From Cristatella mucedo (taxonomy: Eukaryota; Bryozoa; Phylactolaemata; Cristatellidae): 64,000 nt of DNA. The notes under the pieces are model-generated. The model did no database searches and was not told the origin of the DNA. It worked only from the letters and a program-made list of their open reading frames with translations. Positions 1 through 10,915 of the stretch are shown piece after piece; position 1 is the stretch's first letter; the number at the start of each line of letters is the position of its first letter. Where the stretch lies: contig WPIO01000002.1 in the NCBI GenBank assembly GCA_009760855.2, positions 6,645,001 to 6,709,000 on the forward strand, written 5' to 3'. Position numbers and translations under genes: made by a program.

Positions 1-87
1 AACATGACGCTGCTGAAAACTGCCGGTGGGTTATACCCCACAAGAAAGCACGATGACTTTGTCCTTACTCTTGAAATTTTCCTGCTT

Positions 88-215
88 TAGGATAATAATA
101 ATAATAATAATAATATTGCACTTGATAAAGCGCCCTCAGAGAACTTAATCTCTTTCTAGGCGCTTTACATTTGCTGCAAAGTGATACGCAATAGAATAGT
201 AAGTAAAATAATACA
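88..215 (-). mobile_element. LINE family A 3'-end fragment
   Basis: An AAT microsatellite is followed by the family signature CACTTGATAAAGCGCCCTC and the rest of the 3' UTR, in reverse orientation. Only about 125 bp of the 3' end is present. Confidence 0.85.
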
Positions 216-337
216 GTCAAAGCTCCACTAAATCTTGGAGATGGCGTCGTAAGCGATAGTCAATGCGATTGTAGCTTAGAAAGCCAGCGAAGATTTAGAG
301 AATCGCACCTCCTCGCATCGCTCGATAACGCCGAACG

Positions 338-626
338 TGTGGTCAGATTATATGCAGGCCGGTACCGCTCCTTCCTTAAACAGCTGTCAGGAGCATCACC
401 GGTGGTGCATAGCTGTGGTCCGCCTGTGGTGTGGTTTGGACAGGCCGGTAACCACAGTCAGATGGTGGACTCACCATCGGGGTCGGCCAAAACAGCCGTG
501 GGCGAGGAGGGGATTCAGTGGGGAGAGAGGGGCGAGTGAAGTCGTGCTCCCTCTGCTCTGTAGTAGAATAAACTGTTGGTGTTGGTTCTGTGCGGGCGTT
601 CTTCGTGTAAGGCACATCGAAGCACA
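338..626 (+). repeat. 5' LTR
   Basis: This 289-bp LTR begins with TG and ends with CA. It has a TATA-like TTATAT near 346-352 and an AATAAA polyadenylation signal at 567-572, as expected for U3 and R functions. Confidence 0.93.
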
Positions 627-640
627 AGCTATTTCTTGGG

Positions 641-1366
641 ATGGAGTCGATGGCATCAATGGTAATGCTAGGCAAAATCGAACCTAATGACGGCAAAACG
701 GACTTCGTCGCGTGGGTACGTCGACTGGACTCCGTGGCCAAAACGAACAAGATTAAAGATGACGATCTTGCCGCACTCATGCCCTTGTATTTAACCGGCG
801 GAGCTTTTGCCGTCTATGAAGGGCTGGTGGACAGTGATAAATGTGACTATACGAAGGTGAAACGCGCACTCAGCGCCGCGTTTTCGCCCGATTGCTTCCG
901 CGCGTACGACGAGTTATCGAGCAGAAAACTTCGCGAGGGTGAGTCGCCAGACGTCTACATGGCCGGCCTTGTTCGCTTGGCGTCTATTGTCTTTGCTGCT
1001 CAAGCGGGGGCACCTGCGTATCCCCCGGAGTCTTTGCTGAAGTGCGCATTTGTGTCGGGCCTACCCGATGACGTAAAGCGGCAACTTCGAGCAGCGTGCT
1101 CGCTTACCAAAGCTGATTTGCCGGTGCTGGTTGAAATGTCGAGGAACTTTGTCTCGTCAAGTGCGGCATGTCTCGCCGGCCGTTTCGAGGATCGACGCGC
1201 TCAGACCCGTGGCGTCGTGGTGCAGTCTAAGACGGACTCGCAAAGGCGGTACACCGACCGGCCTTTTCGCAGCGGGCCGCGCACGTGACTTTGCCGGATC
1301 TGCGGCGATCCGAATCATCTAGCTGCTGCGTGTGGTAAAAAATTCGGCGATCAAAAAAACGAATAA
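641..1366 (+). pseudogene. gag: gag of the LTR element, interrupted by an in-frame TGA
   Basis: The frame begins with ATG at 641, 15 bases after the 5' LTR, and encodes 215 residues before a TGA at 1286-1288. The same frame then continues through a perfect CCHC zinc knuckle (C-x2-C-x4-H-x4-C, cysteine codons at 1292, 1301 and 1331) to a TAA at 1364-1366. The body resembles retrotransposon capsid proteins (short helical segments, a Leu-Arg-Glu-Gly-Glu-Ser-Pro-Asp stretch), which package the RNA in the virus-like particle. The TGA separates capsid from nucleocapsid, so full Gag would need readthrough or an unmutated donor copy. It is followed by a C (TGA C), a context known to favour readthrough, but simple mutation is the plainer explanation. 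Confidence 0.8.
1354..1360 (+). promoter_or_regulatory. canonical -1 ribosomal frameshift heptamer A AAA AAC
   Basis: In the gag frame the codons are CAA AAA AAC GAA TAA, so A AAA AAC is in the correct register and lies just before the gag stop at 1364-1366. A -1 slip enters the protease frame, which is open from here to 1791. A GCGCC/GGCGC pairing within about 1384-1414 could form the downstream structure. This is the classical retroviral gag-pro signal; the function here is inferred. Confidence 0.7.
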
Positions 1367-1791
1367 GGGGAACCGCCAACACCTGCGCCAGCGTGTTCGC
1401 CTTGACTTCGGCGCGACTGCCCTCCATTGGCGTGATGTTAAATGGCCAGTTCGCTACTGCACTTGTCGGCACCGGCTGCTCCCGCACGGTGCTTGCATCA
1501 GTGCTGGCCTCCTCTCGTGATCTGCAGCCTGCGAGGGAGGGTATCTTGATGATGAACGGTGACCGCGCTCTCTGTACCTCTAGGTGTAAAGTCAGTTTGT
1601 TAATTAGAGGAGTACCGCTGGAGGTTAATTGTTTGGTGACCGATATAATTGCTGGCTGGGACGTCATCCTTGGGATGGATGTCATAAGAGCGCTAGGCGG
1701 CGTCCGCGTAGGGCACGACGGTGAAGGCCAAGTTGACTTCGGTAATGAGGCTCCAACGACCCGATGCATCGCGGCGAAAGAAACAGTGTAA
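1361..1791 (+). pseudogene. retropepsin-like aspartic protease domain, catalytic Asp changed to Gly
   Basis: Entered by the -1 shift from gag, this frame encodes a retropepsin fold: a flap-like middle and the second-half motif I-L-G-M-D-V-I. At the active site, where the family has Asp-Thr/Ser-Gly, the sequence reads Val-Gly-Thr-Gly-Cys-Ser, so the catalytic aspartate is replaced by glycine. A single A-to-G change would account for it. The protease should therefore be inactive. The frame ends at TAA 1789-1791 and overlaps the pol frame, which is open from 1749. Confidence 0.78.
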
Positions 1792-4304
1792 CCTGCCCTC
1801 ACTCTCCCCCGGCCACCGACGTTTCGCTCATTGCAAAGGTTGGAAATTCGAGCGAGCTTACAGTCTCCGACAAAGATTTTACTGCCATATTCCACGATGG
1901 CGCGTGGCACGTGCGCTGGAACTGGAAAGAAGGCGTACAGGCCCCCATGCTGCAGAACCGCGTGTCCTCATATCGCATCCCGGCTGAAGTAGAAGTAGAA
2001 TATGAGCGGGAAGTGGAGGACTGGATAAAGTGTGGTTGGCTTCAACCTTTTCACGGGGAGTGCGGTGGGCTGATTCCCTTGATGGCGGTGGTCCAAAGCA
2101 GCAAAGGGAAAGTGAGGCCCGTCCTCGACTATCGCGAGCTCAACCAGTTCGTGTCGAGCCACACGGCTGAAGGCGACGTGTGCAGTAATAAACTTCGTGC
2201 ATGGCGGCGAATGGGACGAAACGTAAGCGTCGTGGACCTACGTAAGGCCTATTTGCAAATTCACGTAGACCCATCATTGTGGAAGTACCAGGTGGTTGAA
2301 TTTCATGGCCGCCGATACTGCCTGACTCGCCTGGGTTTCGGCCTTAACGTTGTACCAAAAATAATGACTGTTATCTTAAATAAAGTGTTGTCTATGGATG
2401 AGCGGGTCAGATCCGGCACGGATTCGTATGTTGACGACATTTTGGCGAACAATGATATCGTCTCAAACGACCGTGTGATTGAGCTTCTCCGCGAGTACGG
2501 ACTTGAAGCAAAACCACCTGAAAAGTTAGAGGGTGGTCGTGTCCTAGGCCTCCGCATTGACAGTAAACGCAACGAGCTCGTATGGCGCCGAGATAATGCC
2601 ATAGGCTCTGTAGAGTCAGTGCTGACGCGGCGAGAATTATTTTCTTGGTGGCAACTCGTCGGGCATTTTCCGGTAGCCAGCTGGCTGCGACCTGCTTGCA
2701 GTTACCTCAAACGTATAGCCAGCGAGCAGGACTGGGACAGCAAAGTGCCGAGTGAGGTTCTGGAAATTGCTCGCGACGTCTATCGCAGGGTGCTAGCTTC
2801 TGATCCGGTGACTGGCGCGTGGCAGGTGTCCAATGTCGTCAGCGGAAAATTGTGGTGCGATGCGAGCAGCATCGCTATTGGAACGTGCCTTGAAATTGAC
2901 GGTAAAGTGGTTGAGGATGCCTCTTGGCTTCGAAAGCCGGACGATACTTCGCATATAAACACCGCCAAGCTAGAAGCCGTCATCAAAGGCCTTAACATCG
3001 CTATTGCGTGGGGACTTCAGAAAGTCCAAATCGTGACTGATTCAACTTCGGTGTTTGGTTGGCTGAAGTCATTGATCGACGGGGATAAACCCGTGAGGAC
3101 GCGCGGCATGGGAGAGGCGATAATTCGACGACGATTGGGCCTACTCCGAGATATTATAACGGAGTGCAATCTGGAGACGACTGTCAGCCTAGTAAGGTCG
3201 CCAGAGAACAAAGCGGACCAGCTGACGCGAGTACCGCAAAGGTGGTTGAAGTTCACGACTTGCTGTACCGGTGCCGTGGCTCCCGAGGTCAGTTTGGCGA
3301 CTCCCAATATCGACCTGAAGCAATTCCACAATCTGCACCACCTGGGCGTCGACAGGACGCTATACCTGGCGAGGCTATGTCACCCTAATGCGAACATCCG
3401 CAGAACCGATGTAGAACGAATTGTTTGTTCCTGTCTTCGCTGCAGATCAGTGGATCCGTCGCCGATTTCGTGGCAGCGAGGCAGTCTTGACGTCACCGAA
3501 CCCTGGTCTCGTCTTGCGATAGATGTCACGCACTACCGCAATGAGAAATATCTGAAGCTGGTGGATTGTGGGCCCAGCAGATTCACGCTATGGCGGCCCA
3601 TTCCTAGAGAAGAGGTGCACCTTATCACCAGAGTGCTGGAGCAAATCTTTCGAGAGAGAGAGAGGCCCACCTACGCAGCTTCTGATGGACAACAGCGCCT
3701 CGTTCCGATCTGAGGCAGTTCGGCGTCTCTGCGAACGCTGGGGCGTTGAGACCGTCTACCGGTGTGCTTACCGACCGGAAGGCAACGGCATAGTCGAACG
3801 CATGCATCGGACTATCAAGGGCATGGCAGCTCGCACCGGTAGAGGAGTACTAGATATGGTGTACTGGTACAATTCGGCGCCGACTGAGGGGATAAAGGGC
3901 GAAACCGTGCCTCACAGGTTGAATTTACATATGAATGGCGGTGCCCGCTCCAGCCAAAGAAGATACAGCATTGCAACACCCAATCTGCCATTAACTACAC
4001 AGCGGGCCAAAGGGTTTTTGTGAAACCAGCCGATGCGCGGTGTACATCAGAATGGCCGGAAGGGATTGTGACCTCAGGGACTCACGGCCTTGGTGTCGAG
4101 GTGAACGGAATCCGAAGACACGTGTCGGACGTCAGGTTAGTTCCGGACGCTGAGCCAGTATTACCGGCTCAGCTGCCAGCACCCTCCCAGATAAGAGGCG
4201 GAGATGATGAGCATGCTGGGACAGTGGAAAGGGGCGGCCACCAGCTTCGCGTGCGGTCGGAACTGCAGCACCCACGTTGGTTCTCCGACTACGTCATGGA
4301 CTGA
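1749..4304 (+). pseudogene. pol: pol: RT, RNase H and integrase, broken by two frame changes
   Basis: The long frame 1764-3713 (649 codons) carries RT with the YVDD active site near residue 222, and RNase H with acidic residues in WCDAS, NTAKLEAV, IVTDST and NKADQL (about residues 360-495). The integrase follows with an HHCC finger (LHHLG ... CSCLRC) and the first catalytic Asp (codon 3522). The frame shifts in the GA run at 3652-3664; the second Asp (codon 3688) and the Glu (codon 3796) are in the new frame with exactly 35 residues between them, the canonical DD35E spacing. A second change among homopolymers near 4005-4020 moves the C-terminal module (ending S-D-V-R-L-V-P) to a third frame that stops at 4302-4304. 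Pol is in the -1 frame relative to protease, but I see no canonical slip heptamer in the 1749-1791 overlap. Confidence 0.88.
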
Positions 4305-4362
4305 TCTGTACGCGCTACTCGCATTGCAGCTGGAAACTTGTGACCTTAAGGTCAAGGGAGCG

Positions 4363-4652
4363 TGTGGTCTGATTATATGCAGGCCGGTACCGCTCCTTCC
4401 TTAAACAGCTGTCAGGAGCATCACCGGTGGTGCATAGCTGTGGTCCGCCTGTGGTGTGGTTTGGACAGGCCGGTAACCACAGTCAGATGGTGGACTCACC
4501 ATCGGGGTCGGCCAAAACAGCCGTGGGCGAGGAGGGGGATTCAGTGGGGAGAGAGGGGCGAGTGAAGTCGTGCTCCCTCTGCTCTGTAGTAGAATAAACT
4601 GTTGGTGTTGGTTCTGTGCGGGCGTTCTTCGTGTAAGGCACATCGAAGCACA
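4363..4652 (+). repeat. 3' LTR
   Basis: This 290-bp LTR matches the 5' LTR except for A/T at the eighth base and one extra G in the G-run near 4536. It is followed directly by the second GAACG target duplication copy. Confidence 0.93.
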
Positions 4653-6102
4653 GAACGCTCTGTGGAGAAGGCGTAACCCACTGCTCGCCAAGCGGCGTAG
4701 TCTAGCTGCCGGATTCGATTCGGTGCGCGTCTACGCACAATAAGTACGTCACCTCGAATGCGGCTTTTCTGGCGCTAATCTACTTACCGTTAAACAGCGT
4801 TATGACCGGATACAGAAAAATGTCACTTACCTGAGACAAATCCAGAAGGTTAAATAGCAGACATGTTGCGTTAGTGCTATACAGAGCGTATACAGTTTAA
4901 GTAGGGGTGCTCTTTCGTAATAGGGAATTCTCGCCGATTGGGGGGGGAATCCCCAGTCGATCGCCGTGCGAGTAAAAACAATCATAGTGAATTTTAGAGA
5001 TTCAAGAAAGTATTCAACAGAGTTTGTCCAAGGCGCGATCTTACTCGCTGCAGCGTGTCGTAATTGCAAGATCAGGAAAATGCAGGTCCTGCGATTGCGG
5101 CACAAAGGACGCTAATATCTCAAAACCACGCTGTACATCTTTTATTGGCATAAGGTAATATGTTAGAAACACCAATCCTATGAGCCCTATCGCTGGACGA
5201 ACCGCCAGCAAGGCTCAGCACCGCTAATTGTGGGAAACGGGCCGTAACCAGCAAGAAGAAAGAAGCAAGCAGGAACGCCTGTAACCTCTTCCGTCTGACC
5301 TTCACATTGTGGCCGGCTCCGTAATCTGTGCTGGCAGTCAGCGCTAGTCGTGGCTCGAAATGGCCCGACGTGCCATCGTAAAAAAAAAGTAGACTACGAA
5401 CCGCGCACCCGCGACGGCACACCAAAACACCGTAACGAGCTTCGAGACGTGTATTTCCACAAGGACGTTGGCTAGCCTGCCAGCCTGCGACCGCCCTGCC
5501 GGGCGTCCTAATCGCAATTGCCTTGCCTCTGCAGGCCTTAAGTAATATGAAATAGGATATATGTATAATATATATTTATATGATATATGATAATAGTAAT
5601 ACGATAGGTCTAGAGCAACGAGCTTGTAGATATGTTGAGTTCTGATGCATTTAATTTGCAGGGCGGTAGTTGTTCTGTAGGTGTGACAGCGCTACATTCG
5701 TACTTACTACTCTTTGTTGCTATGCACTTCTCTTCGCTGTCACTCAATTTTGGCTTGCGAGCTTGAAAAGGCGGCAGCAGTAGGCTCTACGGTCTGCCCA
5801 CTGTCGAAAATCTGCTTGCCTCCGTAGCTAGGAGCATCTGGCAACAGGCTGTCCATTCATGCGACCGCTGAGTTATGCAGGCGCTCGGTGGAAAAAATAA
5901 ACACCCTTTATGCATGTTATCGAAAGTGGGTAATGAGCGAAGGGCAAGGTGCGACACGATCCTACTTCGATAAACAATTGCACACTCGATTATATGCGTA
6001 CCTTGTATGCACGCCTGTATGGTCGTGGATAATATTTCAAATGTGAGCACGATCGTTTGAACCTGCTTGTGATAGCACACTCCTATACACAGCTTAAGAA
6101 CC

Positions 6103-7440
6103 AATATAATGTAATATACTGCATCCTTTTCTGTAACTCCATAAAGCCAGACTATGGGGGTGTTACAGTGGAGAGTTTTGTATTGTGCACTTAAAACTTA
6201 AGCAGCTTTCGGTACGCATTCGGTAGCCAGCAGACTTCATCTCATACAGCAAAGAGAAAGTGAGAAGCATAGCTGAGTCAAGAGAGCAGTTGAGGTAGTG
6301 AGTAGCATGGAAATAGCCGTTTAGGATAGCTGGAAAGGATGTGCCACAGTCGGCAGCAGGAGAGTAGCTGTCATTTGGTGAGAATTGTATAAGTGCATTC
6401 CACAGTCTAGGACCTGCAGAGCAAAAGCTTCTGTGACCTGTGACCTTCTGTGTGTTAAAGGTCTTTAAGCAAGAGGAATGGAGCAGCTAATGTATTTTTC
6501 ACACAGAACCTGAGAGCACGACGAGGCTGAAACTGGTGCTGCAGTTCAGCTAGGTAAGAAAGAGCCAAACAGTGGCAGGCCTTGTGGGTTAGTGTACGAA
6601 CTTTGCTCTGCACACATTGATCAATCAGCAGCTAGCTATCCTAGCCCTTTCAGCAAGGGAGACACATGGTTAAACCTCTGGGATTTGTAAACTAGCCTTG
6701 CAGCCTTATTCCTAACCAGCTACAGTGGCCTAGAGGCTTTTTTCGGTGTCTCAGCCAAAAGGGAACTACAAAATCTATCCGATACAAACCCAAGGAGCGA
6801 GTTACATTTTTTGCAAGCCACCGTGGAAGACAGTTCCTAATCTTAGATAGAGACCGGACATGGTGGCTAGCTGTGAAGGCAGTTTTCTTAACAGAGCTTT
6901 CAAACTGTAGGCAGCTGTCGACACCTAAATTCCGAGCACAAGGTGATGGTCACATAAGAACATTATTAGGAGAGCAAAGCCTTCTAGTCCAGCCACTTGC
7001 TTGGGGTGTTCTATGAGTAGCAGTTCTGCTTTGCCATCATTTAGTCTGACGAAATTTGCCGAAATCCATGAACGGATGTCTGCAAGGCTTTTCACTGCAA
7101 AGTCAATTTAGTAAGTTTACAGCAAATTCCGACGGCTTAAATGTCAAATGTAGCTGCGTACCGTCGGCATGTAAGTGATAACATATTCCATCGGCCAGAA
7201 TCAAGATCTCACAAGTACCATTTAAACCATGCCAGACCGATTGTCGCTCTCAATTGTTCAAGTAGGATATCGTGATCAGTAGTGTCGAAGGCAGCTGAAA
7301 GATCAAGCAACGCTAGGGCAGTGACATTCCCATCATCGTTGCTGCATAGGATGTCATTGGTTACATGCAGGAGAGCAGTTTCAGTGTAGTGCTGCCTCAT
7401 GAACCCCGATTGATGTTTTCTGGAGTTTCATTCTTTAAAA
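6103..7440 (-). mobile_element. LINE family B copy, 5'-truncated, decayed
   Basis: The tail (AATGTAAT) is at the left, so the element reads leftward. A frame at 7400-7209 has the RT palm motif [17 protein letters not shown]. The 3' region matches the other family B copies at 38777 and 27745 (ending with tail of ACATT repeats). Stops and indels break the frame. Confidence 0.75.
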
Positions 7441-8225
7441 AGAAAAAGGGATGCCTCGTCTTCAATAGAGCAAGGTTTTGCCTGGAATGCAAACGCTTAA
7501 GGTTATACTGACTGCCTATCTGCACTTAGCGTTTGCTTCTCGACCTTAGCTTGACCCACTGCTGAACTTTGCAATGTAGCTTATACTGTCTAGGGCAGCT
7601 ACAGTCTGTCTGAAGTTAACTTCAAGTACAATCCTATGCATTGCCTGTTCACTTATTGGCTCAGATATTGATCGTGATTGCAACATGGTGCAGCTACCCC
7701 TCGCCCTGATCTTAACGTGGGTGGTGCAACTATTTTATTTCAGTTGGTGTCGCTGCATGTGAAATCTTGTGTGCTGTGCATGTGCATGAGCTACCACTGC
7801 GCAACACCCCACAAGCTGTCATTCGGCTTGTGAATTGTCTGTGCATAGAGTGCCGGAGAACTTACACCTTTAACCTGTGTGTCTCATATTCGGGCATCTC
7901 TTACTTGCATGCACCTGTTGAGGGTGACAATCAGCTAGCTAGTGGTGCAGCAGAATACATTTGAGTTCTCTGACGCAACGTTCTAGCAACAAGTGGATGG
8001 TAGTAACGAAATGCACTCATCTTTGCAGCTTTTGTACTTAGCCTTGTGACGTTGATGCACTGACGTTTCGTCTGTGATCTTTTACGGTTCAATGGAAACA
8101 ACTTGCCCTGTCGATAAGCATCTTTATAATGTTCAAGCAGGTATCGTCATACAGTGCCATTTGGTATGGGGCTTGTGAACTGTGCAGTTCCAAATTATGA
8201 AAAGGTCTCGCTTGGTTGTATGCAT

Positions 8226-8669
8226 GTCCATGTGTGTGTGTGTGTGTGTGCACATGCATGTGCTTGCTCACGTGTTTGTGTGTGTTTGGGTGTGCTCCGA
8301 ATGTCTATGCTTATCTGTTTGAATGCCTTTGTCCACGGTTGTGTTTTTATGCTTCGTTGTATCAATAAGTGTGGGTGAATGTGCCTGTTTTGCACATGCA
8401 TTAAGGCACATATGTGGATGTGTGTGCTTTTGTTTGTCTATGTAAGCTGCTGTGTGTGCACGTGCATATGTATACCTTTGTGTTTTTTGCCCTTTTGTCT
8501 GTTTGCCGGTACTGTGTATATATTTTTTGTGTTTGTGCATGTGTGGGTCTTCGCGTGCATACATATGTTAAGTATGCGTGCCTAATTTTGCACGTGCTTA
8601 TGTGCTTGAATGTGTGTGCCTATGTAGACTTGTGTATGTATTTGTGTACGTGCGTGTGTGTGTGTGTGC

Positions 8670-8712
<43 letters not shown>

Positions 8713-8840
8713 CATGTACACGCTCATTTGTAAATGTGTAAATGCCTGTCCATGTGTGCCTATGTATGTATGTATGTATGTGTGAGTGCTACTGTGTATG
8801 TGTTTTACCTGTTTGTTTGTTTGTGTGTGCCTGTTTGTCC
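8226..8840 (+). repeat. TG-rich tract with a pure GT core
   Basis: About 600 bp of imperfect TG/CATG-rich sequence includes near-pure GT runs at 8226-8250 and 8653-8710 and a TATG run at 8761-8780. The long Cys/Val/Tyr or His/Thr frames read through it are artefacts of the repeat. Confidence 0.9.
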
Positions 8841-8937
8841 TGTATATGTGGTATTTGAGGTCAGCTACAACACCACTACCAAATCCAAGCCAAGCCCTAA
8901 CCCACATCCCTCGATACAGCTGTGCCTCGACCTCACA

Positions 8938-9110
8938 AAAATTAAAAAGAAGCTAAAACGCACATTCTCACAGCATTTGAGGGGTCCTTGTAATTTTTTC
9001 CTCTGTCCTTATGCTTACTGACCCTGTGCATGCTACCACTAACCTTACTTTACATGTTGAAACTGTGCGTGTCATCTCTAACCCTGTTATTTTTGTTGAC
9101 ATAATGCATG
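8938..9110 (+). mobile_element. LINE family A 3'-region fragment
   Basis: The sequence from TTAAAAAGAAGC to GTTGACATAATGCATG is a diverged version of the family A end of ORF and early 3' UTR. It directly abuts the RT segment of another copy at 9111, giving a 3'-piece to RT-piece junction. Confidence 0.65.
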
Positions 9111-9343
9111 TTAGGAATGCAGACATGGGTAGAGTGTCTCTTTTTGTTTTGCTCGATCTTTCGGCAGCTTTTGATACCATCGATCACAAAGTTCTTCTAG
9201 AGCGCCTCTCCTCTCGCCTGGGCATCACTGGCACTGCTCTGCAGTGGTTCAGGTCCTATATCAGTGGCAGACTCCAGAGTATTGACGTGAATTGACAAAA
9301 ATCATCTGACGTACCTCTAAAATATGGAGTACCTCAGGGCTCC

Positions 9344-10261
9344 GTGCTGGGTCCGGTTCTTTTCACGGTTTATACTCTCCCTCTTGCTGATGTGATTGCC
9401 AAGCACAATCTAGGCTTTCACTTCTATGCAGATGACACTCAGTTGTACCTTTGCTTTCATCCCTCCCAGCATTCGAGCACCTCAAATTCTCTCAGCTCAC
9501 TTGCTGCATGCATTGATGACATCCACACATGGATGGCAGCAAATTTTCTAAAACTAAACGACGATAAAACTAACTTACTAGTTATGGGCAAACCCAGTGT
9601 GATTCAGAGATTGGAAAGGCTGACGCTCAAAATTGGCTCTGCCAGCATATCTCCAGTTGCATCAGCTCGAAATCTAGGTTTCATATTCCAAAGCAACCTC
9701 TCGTTAAACGACCACATCAGCTCCACAGTCAAATCTGCCTATTTTCAGCTTCATAACATTGCTAAAATTAAGGCTTGTTTAGATAAGGATACCACGTCCA
9801 AGTTGGTCCATGCATTCGTGACATCCCGTCTCGACTTCTGCAACTCACTGCTTACTGGCCTACCAGCATGTGCGATCAGGCGATTGCAGCTGGTGCAAAA
9901 CTCGGCAGCTAGGCTTGTCTGTCGTAAACGTCGCAGTTGCCACATTACTCCACTTCTCGCCGACCTGCACTGGCTACCAGTGAGGCAACGGATTGACTTC
10001 AAGGTTTTGTCGCTTACTTTTAGGTCTCTTCATTCTATGGCTCCAGCCTATCTTTCAGATATACTACCCCATCAGGCCAAGCATCGTACCACCCGCTTTT
10101 CGGAATCCAACAGTCTAGTAATACCTCATACAAACCTTAAATCCTTTGGAGACCGTGCATTCAGCTCGTATGCTCCCAAAGCCTGGAACTCCCTCCCGAC
10201 CTGCATCAGAACATCCCATGACCTGACCACATTTAAAAGAAACTTAAAAACACCTATTTAG
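9344..10261 (+). pseudogene. C-terminal part of LINE family A reverse transcriptase
   Basis: A 305-residue open frame covers RT from just after the GVPQGS turn to the ORF end, with the YADD catalytic motif intact near residue 29. The upstream half (9111-9292) is in the same frame but cut off by TGA 9293-9295. RT makes cDNA by target-primed reverse transcription on nuclear DNA. As it stands the protein lacks the N-terminal RT motifs and the endonuclease. Confidence 0.8.
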
Positions 10262-10336
10262 GACAGCATTTAGTGGGTCCCTGTGATTCGTCCTTGATGT
10301 GCTTTGCGTGCTGACACTGTGCATGCTGCCACTAAC

Positions 10337-10604
10337 AATAATAATAATAATTCACTTGATAAAGCGCCCTCAGAGAACTTAATCTCTCTCTAGGCGCTCT
10401 ACATTTGCTGTAAAGTGAAATGCAATTGAAAGGTAAGTAAAATCATGCTTGAAAAAACAAACGAAATGAATAATATGGTTAGGGGTGACATGCACAGGGT
10501 CAGCATGCAAATGTGGTTAGTGGCAGCATGCACAGTGTCAGCACGCATAAGCACATCAAGGACGAATCACAGGGACCCACTGAATGCTGTCCTAAATAGG
10601 TGTG
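10337..10604 (-). mobile_element. LINE family A copy nested in another family A copy
   Basis: It starts with an AAT run and CACTTGATAAAGCGCC and ends in the final coding bases, all in reverse orientation. The host copy stops at CCACTAAC and resumes at TTGCATGCTGACCC, so only a few host bases are missing. This is a clear self-into-self insertion. Confidence 0.82.
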
Positions 10605-10790
10605 TTGCATGCTGACCCTGTGCATGTCACCCTAACCATATTATTCATTTTTTTTGTTTTTCATGCATGATTTTACTTACTATTCAATTGCATATCACTT
10701 TGCAGCAAATGTAAAGCGCCTAGAAATAGATTAAGTTCTCTGAGGCATCTTTATCAAGTGCAATATTATTATTATTATTATTATGTTGAT

Positions 10791-10915
10791 AATCACTATG
10801 TGATCTTGCTTCCTTTATAGCAAAGGTATATAATGCCTAGAAATAGATTAATTTCACTGAGGGTGTTATCCAAATGTATTAATAATATAAGTAGTAATGT
10901 TATTAGTATTACAAT
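10791..10915 (+). mobile_element. old LINE family A 3' fragment
   Basis: A diverged GCAAAGGTATATAATGCC ... ATAGATTAATTTCACTGAGGG segment ends in ATTAATAAT, lying directly behind the previous copy's tail. Confidence 0.55.

Larger units (their letters stand above)
338..4652 (+). mobile_element. LTR retrotransposon, Ty3/Gypsy-type gene order, recent but coding-defective copy
   Basis: Two direct repeats (338-626 and 4363-4652), each starting TGTGGTC and ending AGCACA, flank a 3.7-kb interior. The same 5 bp, GAACG, stands immediately outside both ends (333-337 and 4653-4657), the expected target-site duplication. By eye the LTRs differ by one substitution and one G insertion, so the insertion is recent. 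The interior reads in order: Gag with a CCHC knuckle, aspartic protease, reverse transcriptase, RNase H, integrase with zinc finger, DDE core and C-terminal module. The integrase-last order fits Ty3/Gypsy-like elements; no envelope frame was seen. A weak polypurine tract (AAGGGAG) precedes the 3' LTR. A primer-binding site starting TGGG at about 637 is possible but was not matched to a tRNA. Confidence 0.93.
9111..10790 (+). mobile_element. LINE family A copy with readable RT, split by a nested copy
   Basis: One frame runs from 9111 to 10261 with a single TGA at 9293-9295. It encodes the CR1/L2-like [30 protein letters not shown]-like, [12 protein letters not shown], then the thumb with [13 protein letters not shown] and SLPTCIR. 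The 3' UTR is interrupted at 10337-10604 by a second copy in reverse orientation and resumes at 10605 to its ATT tail. This is a 5'-truncated LINE. Confidence 0.85.

Noticed and set aside
637-655. Primer-binding site starting TGGG after the 5' LTR
   Set aside because: It is 10 bases from the LTR end and overlaps the gag ATG; without a tRNA comparison I cannot support it.
8154-8907. Cys/Val-rich and His/Thr-rich frames in the TG-rich tract
   Set aside because: Low-complexity repeat translation; no domain, all frames open.
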